In this document: one piece after another, positions 18,310-29,227 of the stretch | Numbering within the stretch: the stretch's first letter is position 1 | How the letters are laid out: each line of letters begins with the position of its first letter | NCBI GenBank assembly: GCA_947643165.1 | Contig: CANRVB010000001.1 | Span: 62,001-126,000, forward strand | Direction: 5' to 3' | Length of the DNA: 64,000 nt | Source of the DNA: an uncultured Porphyromonadaceae bacterium | Lineage (GTDB): Bacteria; Bacteroidota; Bacteroidia; Bacteroidales; Muribaculaceae | Position numbers and translations under genes: made by a program | The notes under the pieces: model-generated | Told to the model about the DNA's origin: nothing | What the model saw: the letters and a program-made list of their open reading frames with translations, nothing else | Databases searched by the model: none

Positions 18310-20466
18310 TCAGTTGACAGCCATTCGCTTGAGGAGGCTGTAGGCTCCGACAATACCAAGCTCGCCGGCATGGCTGAGGTCGCTTGAGCCGGCAGTGGCG
18401 TTTCCGAGCTTAAAGTAGCAATATCCGCGGTTGTAGAAAGCTTCACCCATATCACCTTTCAACTCAATGGCTTTGGCGAATGCGGAGATTGCCGCTGTAT
18501 AGTCGTCGAGTTGCGTAAGAATGACGCCTTTGTTGAAATAGGCTATAGCCATAGATGGTGAGAGCTCAATGACTTTATCGAGATCAGCAATAGCGCGTCG
18601 AAGCGCTGCCACATGCTCGGCCTGAGCAGCCGCGACCTCCATCGAGCTACGGTCGCCGGATGGCTGTGACTCGGCACCGGAAGCCCGGACTTCGGCAGCA
18701 CTGCGCATCAGCCATGCGAGAGTGAAGTCGGGAGTGAGCGTGACGGCTTTTGTAAAATCGGCAATTGCCGAAGAATAATTGCGGACGGTCATAAAATCCA
18801 TTCCGCGGGCAAAATAGTCAATGGCTCGCGGAGCGTGGGTGGATATATAGGAAGTGTAATAATCGACCGACTGGAAGTGACGCTGAATGTCAGCCTCATC
18901 GGTCAGCGGAGCCTCGTGATTGGTTACCTGAAGAAGGAAGCGGAGGGCTCGGGTGCGGTTGACATCGTCGACCTCGCGGAGATAGTCGGCCGATGGCTTC
19001 AGCTCGGTAGGACGCGTGTAGTAGGTGGCGATGAAAATCGGCTCGAGCTCAACGGCATCATACCAACCGGCATCCTGCACACGGCCACGAATTGAGGCAT
19101 GAGAACGTCCGGGGCCACCGAAATCACTGCTGATATCGGTATCGGAGGAGTTGGAAGTATGGACTGTGAGAAGCGATTTGAAGCGTTCGGCTACAACCTC
19201 CTGCTCCTCTCCTTCGGGAAGATCGAGAAGCGAAGAGGGATCTTTGGCTTGGGAATCTGAATTGCCTGATCCGGAAGATGCGGAGGTGCCGGTTGCCTGA
19301 GCGTCAGAAGAAGATGATGATGCCGACACTGATGAAGGATGACGCACCGTACCATCGCCGGCATCACGACTTACTACTTTGCTGCGAGCCAGAGCGAGTG
19401 ATTTCTCATAATCGTCCTTAGCCCCACGCCTATCGCCTGACGCCTGACGGATATCGGAACGTAGGAACCATGCAGCGGCGAGATCGGGGAAAGCCTCTAT
19501 CACAGCATCGGCATCGGCAAGGGCCGACTTGTATTGACCTCGCGCCTTATTGACAACGGCACGATTGTAGAGTGCGCGATAATCCCGGCCTTTCATCTCT
19601 ATGACCTGATCGAGATCGTCGACAGCCTTATCGAAGTCGCCGACCTCCATACGCAGAAGGGCTCGGTTGTAGGTCGCAACCACATTGCGCGGATCGAGCT
19701 GGAGAGCATAGTCGTAGTCGCTCATTGCTCCATAATAGTCATCAAGTTTATAGCGCATGAAAGCCCTGTTGATGAAGAATCCGGCAGTATGGGGATCAAG
19801 ACGTATAGCCTCGTTCATATCGGCAAGAGCTGCAGAAACACTGTCGTTGAGCTGCATGTAGATCTCGGCACGCGTGACGTATCCGCCAACGTTGTATTTA
19901 TTGAGACGTATGGCCTCATTGACGGCGCTTACGGCACCTGTAGTATCTCCCATCTCAAGCCGGAGACGCGCTAAACCGAGATGTGCCCGGTCGAATGTGG
20001 GAGCGACCTTGAGCAGACGTGCAAATGTGGATGATGCGGCAGCAGTGTCGCCACATTCTTCCTGAGCGATAGCCAGATTAAGAAGAATGCCCTTGTTGAC
20101 CGGCATGTGATCGAGCACAACTTTATAGTCGTCGACCGAAGCGCTGTGCTTGCCGAGATTCTGCCTCGCGACACCACGTAGCTCGTAAGCATCAATGATA
20201 AACGGGTTGCGCTCGATGGCAAGTGTGGCATCGGCTTCGGCACCACGCATATCATCGAGATAGTATTTTGCCAAAGCCCGGTAGAAATATGGCTTGGCCA
20301 GATAAGGCTTCGCATCAATGGCCTGATTGAAATATTGGATGGAGAGGACGTAATCCTCGAAGTATAGAGCGTTGCGGCCAACCCTCACAACCTGGTCAAC
20401 ATTAATCTGACCATGGAGGCATATAGCGCATAACGAGATGATGACAAAAATGATCGGGCGTAACAT
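18310..20466 (-). CDS. TPR-repeat protein, exported
   Basis: Signal peptide and many TPR motifs (AYFNKGVILTQLDDYTAAISAFAKAIELKGDMGEAFYNRGYCYFKLGN). Confidence 0.9.
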   Translation of the reverse strand: MLRPIIFVIISLCAICLHGQINVDQVVRVGRNALYFEDYVLSIQYFNQAIDAKPYLAKPYFYRALAKYYLDDMRGAEADATLAIERNPFIIDAYELRGVARQNLGKHSASVDDYKVVLDHMPVNKGILLNLAIAQEECGDTAAASSTFARLLKVAPTFDRAHLGLARLRLEMGDTTGAVSAVNEAIRLNKYNVGGYVTRAEIYMQLNDSVSAALADMNEAIRLDPHTAGFFINRAFMRYKLDDYYGAMSDYDYALQLDPRNVVATYNRALLRMEVGDFDKAVDDLDQVIEMKGRDYRALYNRAVVNKARGQYKSALADADAVIEAFPDLAAAWFLRSDIRQASGDRRGAKDDYEKSLALARSKVVSRDAGDGTVRHPSSVSASSSSSDAQATGTSASSGSGNSDSQAKDPSSLLDLPEGEEQEVVAERFKSLLTVHTSNSSDTDISSDFGGPGRSHASIRGRVQDAGWYDAVELEPIFIATYYTRPTELKPSADYLREVDDVNRTRALRFLLQVTNHEAPLTDEADIQRHFQSVDYYTSYISTHAPRAIDYFARGMDFMTVRNYSSAIADFTKAVTLTPDFTLAWLMRSAAEVRASGAESQPSGDRSSMEVAAAQAEHVAALRRAIADLDKVIELSPSMAIAYFNKGVILTQLDDYTAAISAFAKAIELKGDMGEAFYNRGYCYFKLGNATAGSSDLSHAGELGIVGAYSLLKRMAVN

Positions 20467-20546
20467 GGTGACAAATTTACACCTAAAAAATCAAACAGAA
20501 GCAATGGATAAGTCAAAAAAGGTTTAATTGACTATATATTTCGTCG

Positions 20547-20563
20547 AATATACTTCGTATATT
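20547..20563. promoter_or_regulatory. Inverted repeat overlapping a -7-like box upstream of the GH27 gene
   Basis: AATATAC-TTC-GTATATT, 7-bp perfect arms; overlaps TATATTTG (20558-20565). Confidence 0.45.
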
Positions 20564-20593
20564 TGTAATCGAAATGTTAAACAAGTGTCAGTA

Positions 20594-22192
20594 ATGAAAG
20601 CTAAGATCAAGGCAACCATTGTTTCGATAATTTCGGCATGCACATTTGCAGCAAGCGCCGATGGTCCGATAATGGGGTGGAGTTCGTGGAACACGTACAG
20701 AGTGAACATAAACGACAGTTTGATAATGAGGCAGGCTGACGCTATGAAAAACCGCGGACTGCATGACGCAGGCTACAGGTATATAAATATAGATGACGGT
20801 TTTTTCGGTGGACGCGATGCCAACGGCAATCTGCTTACCCATCCGGTGAGATTTCCTAATGGGCTGAGACATGTGGTAGACCATATCCACAGTCTTGGCA
20901 TGAAAGCAGGAATATACAGCGATGCCGGACGCAATACATGTGGCAATTACTGGGACAAGGATAGTATAGCCACAGGCGTAGGTCTGTATGAGCACGACAG
21001 CATAGACGCGGATTTCTATTTCAAAAGGATGGGGTTTGACTTCATCAAGGTAGATTTCTGCGGGGGTGATGCCAAGCAGAACACCGAGAGTCTTGATCTT
21101 GACGAGCGACAACGCTACACAGAGATCGCAGAGGCCATAAGACGCACGGGGCGAAAAGATGTGAAGATGAACGTGTGCCGATGGGATTATCCCGGCACCT
21201 GGGTAAAGGATGTCGCAGCATCGTGGCGCATATCTCATGACATAGGCCCAAGGTGGAGCTCGGTGAAAGACATAATCGGGCAGTCGCTGTATCTATCGGC
21301 CTATTGCCGCGACGGTCACTACAACGACATGGATATGCTGGAGATAGGACGCGGCATGAGCGAGGAGGAGGATAAGACACACTTCGGCATGTGGTGTATG
21401 CTCTCGTCGCCACTGATGATAGGATGTGACATGGAAAAGGCCTCAGAGCCGACAATCGCATTACTGACCAATAAGGAACTCATAGCGCTGAATCAGGACC
21501 ATTTGCACCAACAGGCTTATCCGGTAAAGTATGACAACGGATGCCATGTCCTGGTGAAAGATATAAAGGCGGAAAATGGCAAGGAGAGAGCTGTGGCCTT
21601 CTATAATCCTACAGATACAGTAGCATATATTGAGATCGGACTGAACGACGTGGATCTGGCCGGCAAGGCGACGGTAAGAGATCTGTTTGCCCACCGCGAC
21701 AGCATATTGAATGATGGTGTCATGGGATGCACGTTGCCACCGCATGCAACAAGGATATACAGCATCGTAGCTGAAAAACGTCTTCCGCGCACTAAATATG
21801 AGGCGGAAGCGGCATACATAAGCGACTATCAGGAGTTAGACAACAACCAGGCAGTACTGACAGGTATATATGAGCCGGACGCTGCATGCAGCAGCGGAGC
21901 CAAAGCCACCTGGCTCGGAGGTAAGCCTGAGAATGATCTGGTATGGGACAATGTATGGCAGCCGAATAAGTCGAAATGCACCATAACTGTGACAGGAATC
22001 ACTCCGGAAGCCCGCAGTGTTGAGGTGGAAATAGACGGCAAGCCGGCGGGAAGAATGGAATTTGGACCGGGCCGGTCGGAACAGAGCATCACTGCCACAC
22101 TGAAAAAGGGCAAAAGCAGGATAAGGCTATATAACGCAACAGATCGTATGCCCGACATCGATGTAATGAGAATAGAACGAACAAGTAAATGA
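20594..22192 (+). CDS. Glycoside hydrolase family 27 alpha-galactosidase with C-terminal beta-sandwich module
   Basis: MGWSSWNTYRVNINDSLI; GYRYINIDDGFFGG; DFIKVDFCGGD; APLMIGCDM-like region. Confidence 0.88.
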   Translation: MKAKIKATIVSIISACTFAASADGPIMGWSSWNTYRVNINDSLIMRQADAMKNRGLHDAGYRYINIDDGFFGGRDANGNLLTHPVRFPNGLRHVVDHIHSLGMKAGIYSDAGRNTCGNYWDKDSIATGVGLYEHDSIDADFYFKRMGFDFIKVDFCGGDAKQNTESLDLDERQRYTEIAEAIRRTGRKDVKMNVCRWDYPGTWVKDVAASWRISHDIGPRWSSVKDIIGQSLYLSAYCRDGHYNDMDMLEIGRGMSEEEDKTHFGMWCMLSSPLMIGCDMEKASEPTIALLTNKELIALNQDHLHQQAYPVKYDNGCHVLVKDIKAENGKERAVAFYNPTDTVAYIEIGLNDVDLAGKATVRDLFAHRDSILNDGVMGCTLPPHATRIYSIVAEKRLPRTKYEAEAAYISDYQELDNNQAVLTGIYEPDAACSSGAKATWLGGKPENDLVWDNVWQPNKSKCTITVTGITPEARSVEVEIDGKPAGRMEFGPGRSEQSITATLKKGKSRIRLYNATDRMPDIDVMRIERTSK

Positions 22193-22199
22193 CATCGGT

Positions 22200-22904
22200 A
22201 TGAACAGAAGTTTCACATTCCTGGTAACAGCAGCCGTAGTCACACTCATAGCCACAGTTACCACGCCCGACGCGACAGCAAAAAAACTGACACTTGCCCA
22301 GAAGATGGACAGTGCGGGTATGATTGATGTGAGAAAACAGTGTCCGGAAGTTATGGTGAGCATGATGTATAGCCGCCCTGACAATTTCACGGGCTCAGTG
22401 ATATATAGTGACGGTACGATAGATGACAAGGTGTATCTTCACAAAGAGGCTGCCGCAGCACTGAAAAAAGCGCAGGCAGAGCTGACGCGCCGGCGGCCGG
22501 GAATGCACCTGCTGGTGAAAGACGCTTCGCGGCCGATGTCGGCACAGCGCAAGATGTATAAGGTGGTACGTGGTACGAGCAAAGCTCCATATGTCAGCAA
22601 TCCGGCCAACGGTGGCGGACTGCACAACTATGGTCTGGCAGTCGACGTGACACTGGCCGATTCGGCAGGTCGCGAGCTACCCATGGGCACCCCGGTAGAC
22701 CATCTCGGCCGCGAGGCCAACATAGACAAAGAACAAAGTCTGGTGAAACGTGGAATAATAACAGAACAGGAACGTCAGAACAGACTCTTGCTGAGAGAAG
22801 TAATGAAGGCAGCCGGCTTCACTCCGCTAAGAAGTGAATGGTGGCACTTCAACCTGAGATCGCGGGCAGTAGCCAAACAACGCTACAAACTTCTGAATTT
22901 CTAA
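22200..22904 (+). CDS. D-Ala-D-Ala dipeptidase (VanX-type, M15)
   Basis: KDASRPMSAQRKMYKVV; HNYGLAVDVTLAD; EWWHFNL. Confidence 0.88.
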   Translation: MNRSFTFLVTAAVVTLIATVTTPDATAKKLTLAQKMDSAGMIDVRKQCPEVMVSMMYSRPDNFTGSVIYSDGTIDDKVYLHKEAAAALKKAQAELTRRRPGMHLLVKDASRPMSAQRKMYKVVRGTSKAPYVSNPANGGGLHNYGLAVDVTLADSAGRELPMGTPVDHLGREANIDKEQSLVKRGIITEQERQNRLLLREVMKAAGFTPLRSEWWHFNLRSRAVAKQRYKLLNF

Positions 22905-22958
22905 CCTGAACGGATATATAAACTGAAACCAAAAGAGAATAATTACTGTTAACGATAT

Positions 22959-24263
22959 ATGAGCACGACAACATCAAACGCCAGAGAACGCGTAGTCATA
23001 ATAGGAGGCGGATTCGCAGGCCTCAATATGATAAAGTATCTCGATAAGAAAAAATTTGACATTGTACTTGTTGACCGTAACAATTTCCATAGCTTTCCGC
23101 CGCTTTTTTACCAGATAGCATCCGGCGGTCTTGATCCAGGCAATATATCGTTTCCATTCCGCCGTGAGCTACGCCGCCGCAAGGATGGTCTGGGCGCGAC
23201 ATTCCATATGGGAGATGTGCATACCATTGACACTCTCTACAAAGAGGTTCACACTCAGTTTGAGTCGATAGAGTATGACAAACTGATCATAGCCGCGGGA
23301 ACAACCAACAACTTTTTTGGTAATCCAGACCTGATAAAGACAGTATTTACACTGAAAAGTGCCGCAGAAGCTACACGCTGCCGCAATGAGGTGATAGACC
23401 GCCTTGAGCGTGCATCGCTGTGTACGGATGATCCGGAACGGCGCCGCCGCTTGCTGAGCTTCGTAGTTGTCGGCGGTGGTCCTACAGGTGTAGAAGTAGC
23501 CGGCGCCATAGGTGAGATGAAGCGCTACATCATCAAGCGTGAATATCCGGGCATCAATCCCGAAGATGTGCAGATAGCACTGCTCGAAGGTACCAACAGA
23601 CTGCTTGGCGGCATGAGCCAGGAGTCGAGCGAGAATGCACTCAAGGCATTGAAGGAACTTATGGTGGACGTCCACTTAGGCAAACTGATGAACTCGTATG
23701 AAGACAATGTCGTAACCCTGAACGACGGCACCAAGCTATATAGTGAAATGGTGATCTGGACAGCAGGTGTGACCGGAGAGAAATTCATGTTCAGCGGCAT
23801 AGACTATACTCAGGGACGCGGCAACCGATTTGAAGTTGACGAGCAGAACCGCGTGAAGGGGCTGGACGATGTGTTTGCCGTAGGCGATATAGCCCTCATG
23901 CAGACAAAGGACTATCCGCGCGGACATCCTCAGATGGCACAGGTTGCCATACAGCAGGCCCGTCTGTTGGCAAAGCAACTGAATCAAGGAACGTTTGACA
24001 AGAAATTTGACTATGTCGACAAAGGATCAATGGCCACAGTAGGACGAAATCTGGCCGTCGTCGACCTGAAGCATGTTCACATGAAAGGTTGGCTGGCATG
24101 GATGGCCTGGATGTTCATCCACCTGATCTCGCTGCTGGGAATGCGCAACAAACTGACAGTACTGATCAACTGGACATGGTCGTATTTCACATACTCCACA
24201 AGCCTGCGCATACTACTTCACAGCACGAAATATCCGCTCCGCAAGCGATGGGGCGAAATGTAG
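22959..24263 (+). CDS. ndh: Type II NADH dehydrogenase
   Basis: VVIIGGGFAGLNMIKYLDKKKFDIVLVDRNNFHSFPPLFYQIASGGLDP; VVVGGGPTGVEVAGAIGEM. Confidence 0.92.
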   Translation: MSTTTSNARERVVIIGGGFAGLNMIKYLDKKKFDIVLVDRNNFHSFPPLFYQIASGGLDPGNISFPFRRELRRRKDGLGATFHMGDVHTIDTLYKEVHTQFESIEYDKLIIAAGTTNNFFGNPDLIKTVFTLKSAAEATRCRNEVIDRLERASLCTDDPERRRRLLSFVVVGGGPTGVEVAGAIGEMKRYIIKREYPGINPEDVQIALLEGTNRLLGGMSQESSENALKALKELMVDVHLGKLMNSYEDNVVTLNDGTKLYSEMVIWTAGVTGEKFMFSGIDYTQGRGNRFEVDEQNRVKGLDDVFAVGDIALMQTKDYPRGHPQMAQVAIQQARLLAKQLNQGTFDKKFDYVDKGSMATVGRNLAVVDLKHVHMKGWLAWMAWMFIHLISLLGMRNKLTVLINWTWSYFTYSTSLRILLHSTKYPLRKRWGEM

Positions 24264-24279
24264 CCTCAGGAATCCAACA

Positions 24280-25224
24280 CTACATGGTGTCCTGATGGCG
24301 CTTACGATGCAAACGGGGGAAGAGACGTCGACGGAAGGTAAGTATCTTAGTCACTGAGCTTCCCCCTACTACTCCTGTCACAGCGACAACTATCAGTATA
24401 AGACCGATAAGATTGCGTGGAGTAAGAGCCTCACCGAATACCGTTATGCCGATCACCACAGCCGTAACGGGCTCAAGAGCCCCAAGTATAGCTGTAGGTG
24501 TTGATCCGATATACTGTATCGCCCCGGTAGTGCAGATAAATGATACCGCAGTAGGCATTATGGCAAGCCCGAGCACTGCTCCCCACATGAGCGGAGTGGA
24601 CGGCATGACAAAAGGCTGCGCGCCGCTGACAATACGTGACACAAAAAGGGTGATACCGAACAGCAGGACGTAAAATGTTACAGTAAGAGTAGCCAGATTA
24701 CTGAGACCGGCTCTGTTGACAGCAACAAGATATACGGCATAGGTGAGCGACGATCCCATGACTATAAGAGTTCCCGTAAGGCTCAGAGTAGCACCGTCAC
24801 CACCATTATACAGCATGGCTATTCCACACAGAGCCATGGCTATGCATCCGGCAGTAAGACGAGTGATCCGCTCTTTGAAAAATGCCGCCATGATGACGGC
24901 TACCATAATTGGATAGACAAACAGCAGAGTTGATGCTATACCGGCATCCATATAGTTATAGCTCAGAAAGAGCGTGAGACTCGACAACGACATAAGCAGT
25001 CCAAGCACAACAAGCACAAACATCTGGCGCATAGATATGCGGAAACTGCGGCCTCGGACTATCAGCATCATTGCCACAATGGGAATTGCGGCCGCATATC
25101 GCAACAGAAGGACACTGTCGGGATTCATACCTCCGGCATAAAGCGGCAACGCAAACAGAGGGTTCGTGCCATAGGTGGCTGCGGCTACCGAACCGAGAAT
25201 ATATCCTTTTACCTTTGAATTCAT
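24280..25224 (-). CDS. EamA/DMT-family transporter
   Basis: About ten TM helices; EamA-like repeats; start placed at MNSKVKGYILG. Confidence 0.88.
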   Translation of the reverse strand: MNSKVKGYILGSVAAATYGTNPLFALPLYAGGMNPDSVLLLRYAAAIPIVAMMLIVRGRSFRISMRQMFVLVVLGLLMSLSSLTLFLSYNYMDAGIASTLLFVYPIMVAVIMAAFFKERITRLTAGCIAMALCGIAMLYNGGDGATLSLTGTLIVMGSSLTYAVYLVAVNRAGLSNLATLTVTFYVLLFGITLFVSRIVSGAQPFVMPSTPLMWGAVLGLAIMPTAVSFICTTGAIQYIGSTPTAILGALEPVTAVVIGITVFGEALTPRNLIGLILIVVAVTGVVGGSSVTKILTFRRRLFPRLHRKRHQDTM

Positions 25225-25302
25225 ATCGGCTGCAAAGTTACACAAAAAACAAGATTTTTATGTATCTTTGCAATTCACTTACTTAACCCAATACACATTA
25301 TC

Positions 25303-26331
25303 ATGATCAAGAAATTCATTATGGCTTCGGTCGCCGCTTTAGCCATGGCAGGGACTTGTCAGGCTCGCGACATCAGCGTAATGCAATTCAACGTATGGCA
25401 GGAGGGAACATCCGTGCCGGGAGGTTTTGAAGCAATGGCCGACGAGATAGCCAAACAAGCACCCGATCTTGTCATGCTGAGCGAAGTCCGCAATTACAAG
25501 GGAACTCGTTTCTGCGACAGGATAGTCAAAGCGCTTGCCGACCGTGGCATTGAATACCACTCGTTCAAGTCGCAGGATACCGGGCTGCTGAGTCGTACAG
25601 CTATAACAGATTCTGTCACAGTATATCCTTATGGAGATGACCATGGATCGTGCTACAAACTCATAACGTATATCGACGGACACCGTATTGCCGCATATAC
25701 AGCCCATCTTGACTACCTCAACGACACTTATTATGAGCCACGAGGCTATGATGGCAACAACTGGAAGAAGATGGAGCCGCTGACCGATGTGGCCGAACTG
25801 ACCCGCCGGAATCTGTTGAGCCTGCGCGATGAGGCTGCCCGCGATATTGTGGCCGACGCTGCAAAGGAGCGTGAACTCGGAAGCCTTGTATTCCTGGCTG
25901 GCGACCTTAACGAACCATCAGGCACCGACTGGTGTGAGGCTACTAAAGATATGGCCGATCATCATGGCGTCGTAATCGACTGGCCCACGCTCAGAATACT
26001 TGCCGATGGAGGTTTTGTCGATACCTATCGTGAAATTTACCCCGACCCCGTGAAATATCCGGGCTATACATATCCTTGCAGCAACCCCATCATCGATGTT
26101 AAGCGTCTCTCATGGGCTATCGACTCCGATGAGCGCGATCGCATTGACTATGTGTTCTATATGCCCGACAAAGCTCTCAAGCTGAAAAAAGTGCGGATCA
26201 TAGGTCCGCAGGACGACATAATACGCGGCCAGAGAGTCACAACCGAATGGGGTGCGCGCGACATCACCGCTCCTATTGATACATGGCCAAGCGACCACCG
26301 TGCGGTAGTGGCCACTTTCAAGCTCAAATAA
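25303..26331 (+). CDS. Secreted endonuclease/exonuclease/phosphatase-family protein
   Basis: ISVMQFNVW, LSEV, GDLNEPS, DRIDYVF, SDHRAVV. Confidence 0.85.
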   Translation: MIKKFIMASVAALAMAGTCQARDISVMQFNVWQEGTSVPGGFEAMADEIAKQAPDLVMLSEVRNYKGTRFCDRIVKALADRGIEYHSFKSQDTGLLSRTAITDSVTVYPYGDDHGSCYKLITYIDGHRIAAYTAHLDYLNDTYYEPRGYDGNNWKKMEPLTDVAELTRRNLLSLRDEAARDIVADAAKERELGSLVFLAGDLNEPSGTDWCEATKDMADHHGVVIDWPTLRILADGGFVDTYREIYPDPVKYPGYTYPCSNPIIDVKRLSWAIDSDERDRIDYVFYMPDKALKLKKVRIIGPQDDIIRGQRVTTEWGARDITAPIDTWPSDHRAVVATFKLK

Positions 26332-26342
26332 CCGTTCGCTAC

Positions 26343-26399
26343 AAAAAACAGGATCCTCCGGAGCTCGATAGCACTCCGGAGGATCCTGTTTTTTTGTTA
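26343..26399. terminator. Bidirectional intrinsic terminator between convergent genes
   Basis: ACAAAAAACAGGATCCTCCGGAG ... CTCCGGAGGATCCTGTTTTTTTGT; 19+ bp GC-rich arms. Confidence 0.9.
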
Positions 26400-26414
26400 A
26401 ACCGTATAACGGAA

Positions 26415-27596
26415 TCAATAATTTTCGGCGTGAACCTCAAAATAGCTCTGCGAATGGAAACATACGGGACATACCTCTGGTGCTTCCGTTCCGATGCATA
26501 TATGTCCGCAGTTGCGGCATTCCCACACAGTCACTCCACTCTTGCGGAACACTTCATGAGCCTCAACATTGCGCAGCAGTGCCCTGTAGCGGTCTTCATG
26601 ATGCTTCTCTATAGCTGCAACTCCGCGGAACTGCTCGGCAAGCTCATGAAAACCCTCCTCATCCGCCTCCTTGGCAAAACGGTCATACATATCTGTCCAC
26701 TCATAGTTTTCGCCCTGTGCGGCATGAAGGAGATTGTCGGCTGTATCCTGGCTCAGCCCACCAAGTGCCTTGAACCATAACTCAGCGTGCTCCTTCTCGT
26801 TGTCGGCAGTCTTGAGGAACAAGGCCGCTATCTGCTCAAACCCGTTTTTACGGGCTACCGATGCAAAATAGGTATACTTGTTTCTTGCCATACTCTCACC
26901 GGCGAATGCTTCCTGCAGATTCTTCTCCGTACGTGTTCCGGAATACTGATTTGTAGGATGATCCGAAACATTCTCGGTGATAGTCACTTTTTCAAAGTCA
27001 GCGGCCGGATGCTTGCATATGGGACATACATAATCATCTGGCATCTCCTCACCTACATATTCATAACCGCACACTCTGCAACGCCACACCGTATGACCGT
27101 TGCCTACGTTCTCCGATGACTGAGGTTTCGGCTTGATATGCTCCTGATAATATTCATAGGTGATCGAAGGAACATCTGTCATGACAGCTGCCTCCGTTAC
27201 ATCGCCGATAAACATGACGTGAGTACCAAGATCTATTGTCTTCGATACCTTCACACTTACATAAGCGTTCGTACCATCGGTTACAGCCATAGTTCCATTG
27301 GCTACACGCTTGCAGCCATCAAAATCTTTGAACTTGTCTACCTGACGGCCACTCTGAAATCCGAATCGCTTGAAAAGGCTGAAATCGGCCTTGCGGCTTA
27401 TGATTGAAGCCGTAAATACGCCTGACTTCTGAACCATCTCACACGTCAGCGTACTTTTCTCTATACATACCGACACCTGATTGGGCGTCACAGTCACCTG
27501 CTGGAATGTATTGCTGATACAACCGTTGTCGCGGCCGTCCAGATTTGTTGTTATCACATATAGACCGTAAGGTATATAGAACATCGGGTTATCCAT
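26415..27596 (-). CDS. Flavin reductase-rubredoxin-rubrerythrin-rubredoxin fusion
   Basis: Flavin-reductase-like N-terminus ([30 protein letters not shown]), [23 protein letters not shown], diiron rubrerythrin ([28 protein letters not shown]), [20 protein letters not shown]. Confidence 0.9.
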   Translation of the reverse strand: MDNPMFYIPYGLYVITTNLDGRDNGCISNTFQQVTVTPNQVSVCIEKSTLTCEMVQKSGVFTASIISRKADFSLFKRFGFQSGRQVDKFKDFDGCKRVANGTMAVTDGTNAYVSVKVSKTIDLGTHVMFIGDVTEAAVMTDVPSITYEYYQEHIKPKPQSSENVGNGHTVWRCRVCGYEYVGEEMPDDYVCPICKHPAADFEKVTITENVSDHPTNQYSGTRTEKNLQEAFAGESMARNKYTYFASVARKNGFEQIAALFLKTADNEKEHAELWFKALGGLSQDTADNLLHAAQGENYEWTDMYDRFAKEADEEGFHELAEQFRGVAAIEKHHEDRYRALLRNVEAHEVFRKSGVTVWECRNCGHICIGTEAPEVCPVCFHSQSYFEVHAENY

Positions 27597-27903
27597 AAAT
27601 ATCTTGTTTGTTGTAAATTGTCGGGTTGCTAACAACTTACCAACAACTCCTGGTCCGGCATTGTTCTTACCGGATACGCAATTTTTGGATAATACCTTTC
27701 GATAATTGATGTACGGGTATGGTTAAGTAAGGCGTAATGGGGATTGTTCAATTATAACTGACAACCTTTCTGAAGTCCGCCACGCTCTGCGAGCGGACAT
27801 TATTGTTCGTCGATACCAATAAAACAACCGTGACCGACAGATTGCTCAACAATCGGCCGGTCACGGAATATTATCCTGAAGTAAAAATCTACTTCTTCAG
27901 CGA

Positions 27904-29157
27904 TTACTTGTCACCACGGATGGCAGCGATACCGGGAAGCACCTTACCTTCGATAGCCTCGAGGAGGGCACCGCCACCGGTGCTCACATAGCTCACCTCA
28001 TCAGCAAGACCGAACTTGTTGATGCAGGCTACGCTGTCGCCACCGCCAACAAGCGAGAACGCACCGTTTTCAGTAGCCTTGACGATAGCATCGGCTATCG
28101 CACGCGAACCGGCTGTGAAGTTGTCAAACTCAAATACACCGGCGGGACCATTCCACAGTATTGTCTTGGCAGGAAGAATAGCCTCTGCAAAGAGCTTGCG
28201 GGTCTCGGGACCTGCATCAAGACCTTCCCAGCCATCAGGAATATCCATTACGCTGCACACCTGGGTATTGGCATCATTGCTGAAAGCGTCGGCTGCGATG
28301 CAGTCGGTGCCCAGAACAAGGTTCACACCCTTTTCCTTAGCTTTCTTCATGATGTCGAGAGCCAGATCAAGCTTGTCATCCTCACACAGCGACAGACCGA
28401 TCTTACCACCCATAGCCTTGGCAAAAGTATAAGTCATACCGCCGCAGAGTATCAGGTTGTCCACCTTGTCCATGAGGTTCTCGATAATGCCGATCTTGGT
28501 AGAAACCTTCGAGCCACCCATGATAGCGGTAAAGGGACGCTTGATATCCTTGAGAATATTGTCTACAGCCTTCACCTCTTTCTCCATAAGGTAGCCGAGC
28601 ATCTTGTCGTCAGCGTCAAAGTAATCGGCTATCACAGCTGTCGAAGCGTGCTTGCGGTGAGCAGTGCCGAAAGCATCGTTCACATACACATCAGCATAGC
28701 TTGCCAGTGTCTTTGCAAATTCCTTCTGACGTGCCTTCATCTCTTTCTTGGCATCCTCGTATGCGGGATCGGTCTTCTCGATACCTACGGGCTTGCCCTC
28801 TTCCTCAGGATAGAAACGGAGATTCTCGAGCAGGAGCACTTCTCCGGGCTTGAGCTCAGCGGCTGCCTCGGCTGCTTTTGCACAGTCGGGAGCGAACTTG
28901 ACGTCGCGGCCAAGAGCCTTCGCTACGGCATCCTTGATCTGGCCGAGCGAGAACTTGGGATTAACCTTGCCTTTGGGCTTACCCATATGGCTCATGATGA
29001 TGAGGCTGCCACCATCCTTCAGTATCTTTTCAAGAGTGGGGAGAGCGCCACGGATACGGGTATCATCGGTTATGTTGCCGTTCTCATCGAGGGGAACATT
29101 GAAGTCTACACGAACAATAGCCTTCTTGTCCTTGAAGTTGTAATTGTCGATTGTCAT
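27904..29157 (-). CDS. pgk: Phosphoglycerate kinase
   Basis: [49 protein letters not shown]; start placed at [10 protein letters not shown]. Confidence 0.96.
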   Translation of the reverse strand: MTIDNYNFKDKKAIVRVDFNVPLDENGNITDDTRIRGALPTLEKILKDGGSLIIMSHMGKPKGKVNPKFSLGQIKDAVAKALGRDVKFAPDCAKAAEAAAELKPGEVLLLENLRFYPEEEGKPVGIEKTDPAYEDAKKEMKARQKEFAKTLASYADVYVNDAFGTAHRKHASTAVIADYFDADDKMLGYLMEKEVKAVDNILKDIKRPFTAIMGGSKVSTKIGIIENLMDKVDNLILCGGMTYTFAKAMGGKIGLSLCEDDKLDLALDIMKKAKEKGVNLVLGTDCIAADAFSNDANTQVCSVMDIPDGWEGLDAGPETRKLFAEAILPAKTILWNGPAGVFEFDNFTAGSRAIADAIVKATENGAFSLVGGGDSVACINKFGLADEVSYVSTGGGALLEAIEGKVLPGIAAIRGDK

Positions 29158-29227
29158 TTCGTTTGATATTATAAGTTTGTTTATTCTTTCTGCAAAAGTA
29201 ACTAAAATAGCTGTAACGCCAAAGATT

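Noticed and set aside
20547-20563. loxP/dif-like recombination site
   Set aside because: The ACTTCGTATA resemblance is short, there is no second arm or proper spacer, and no recombinase is nearby; an operator is a simpler reading.
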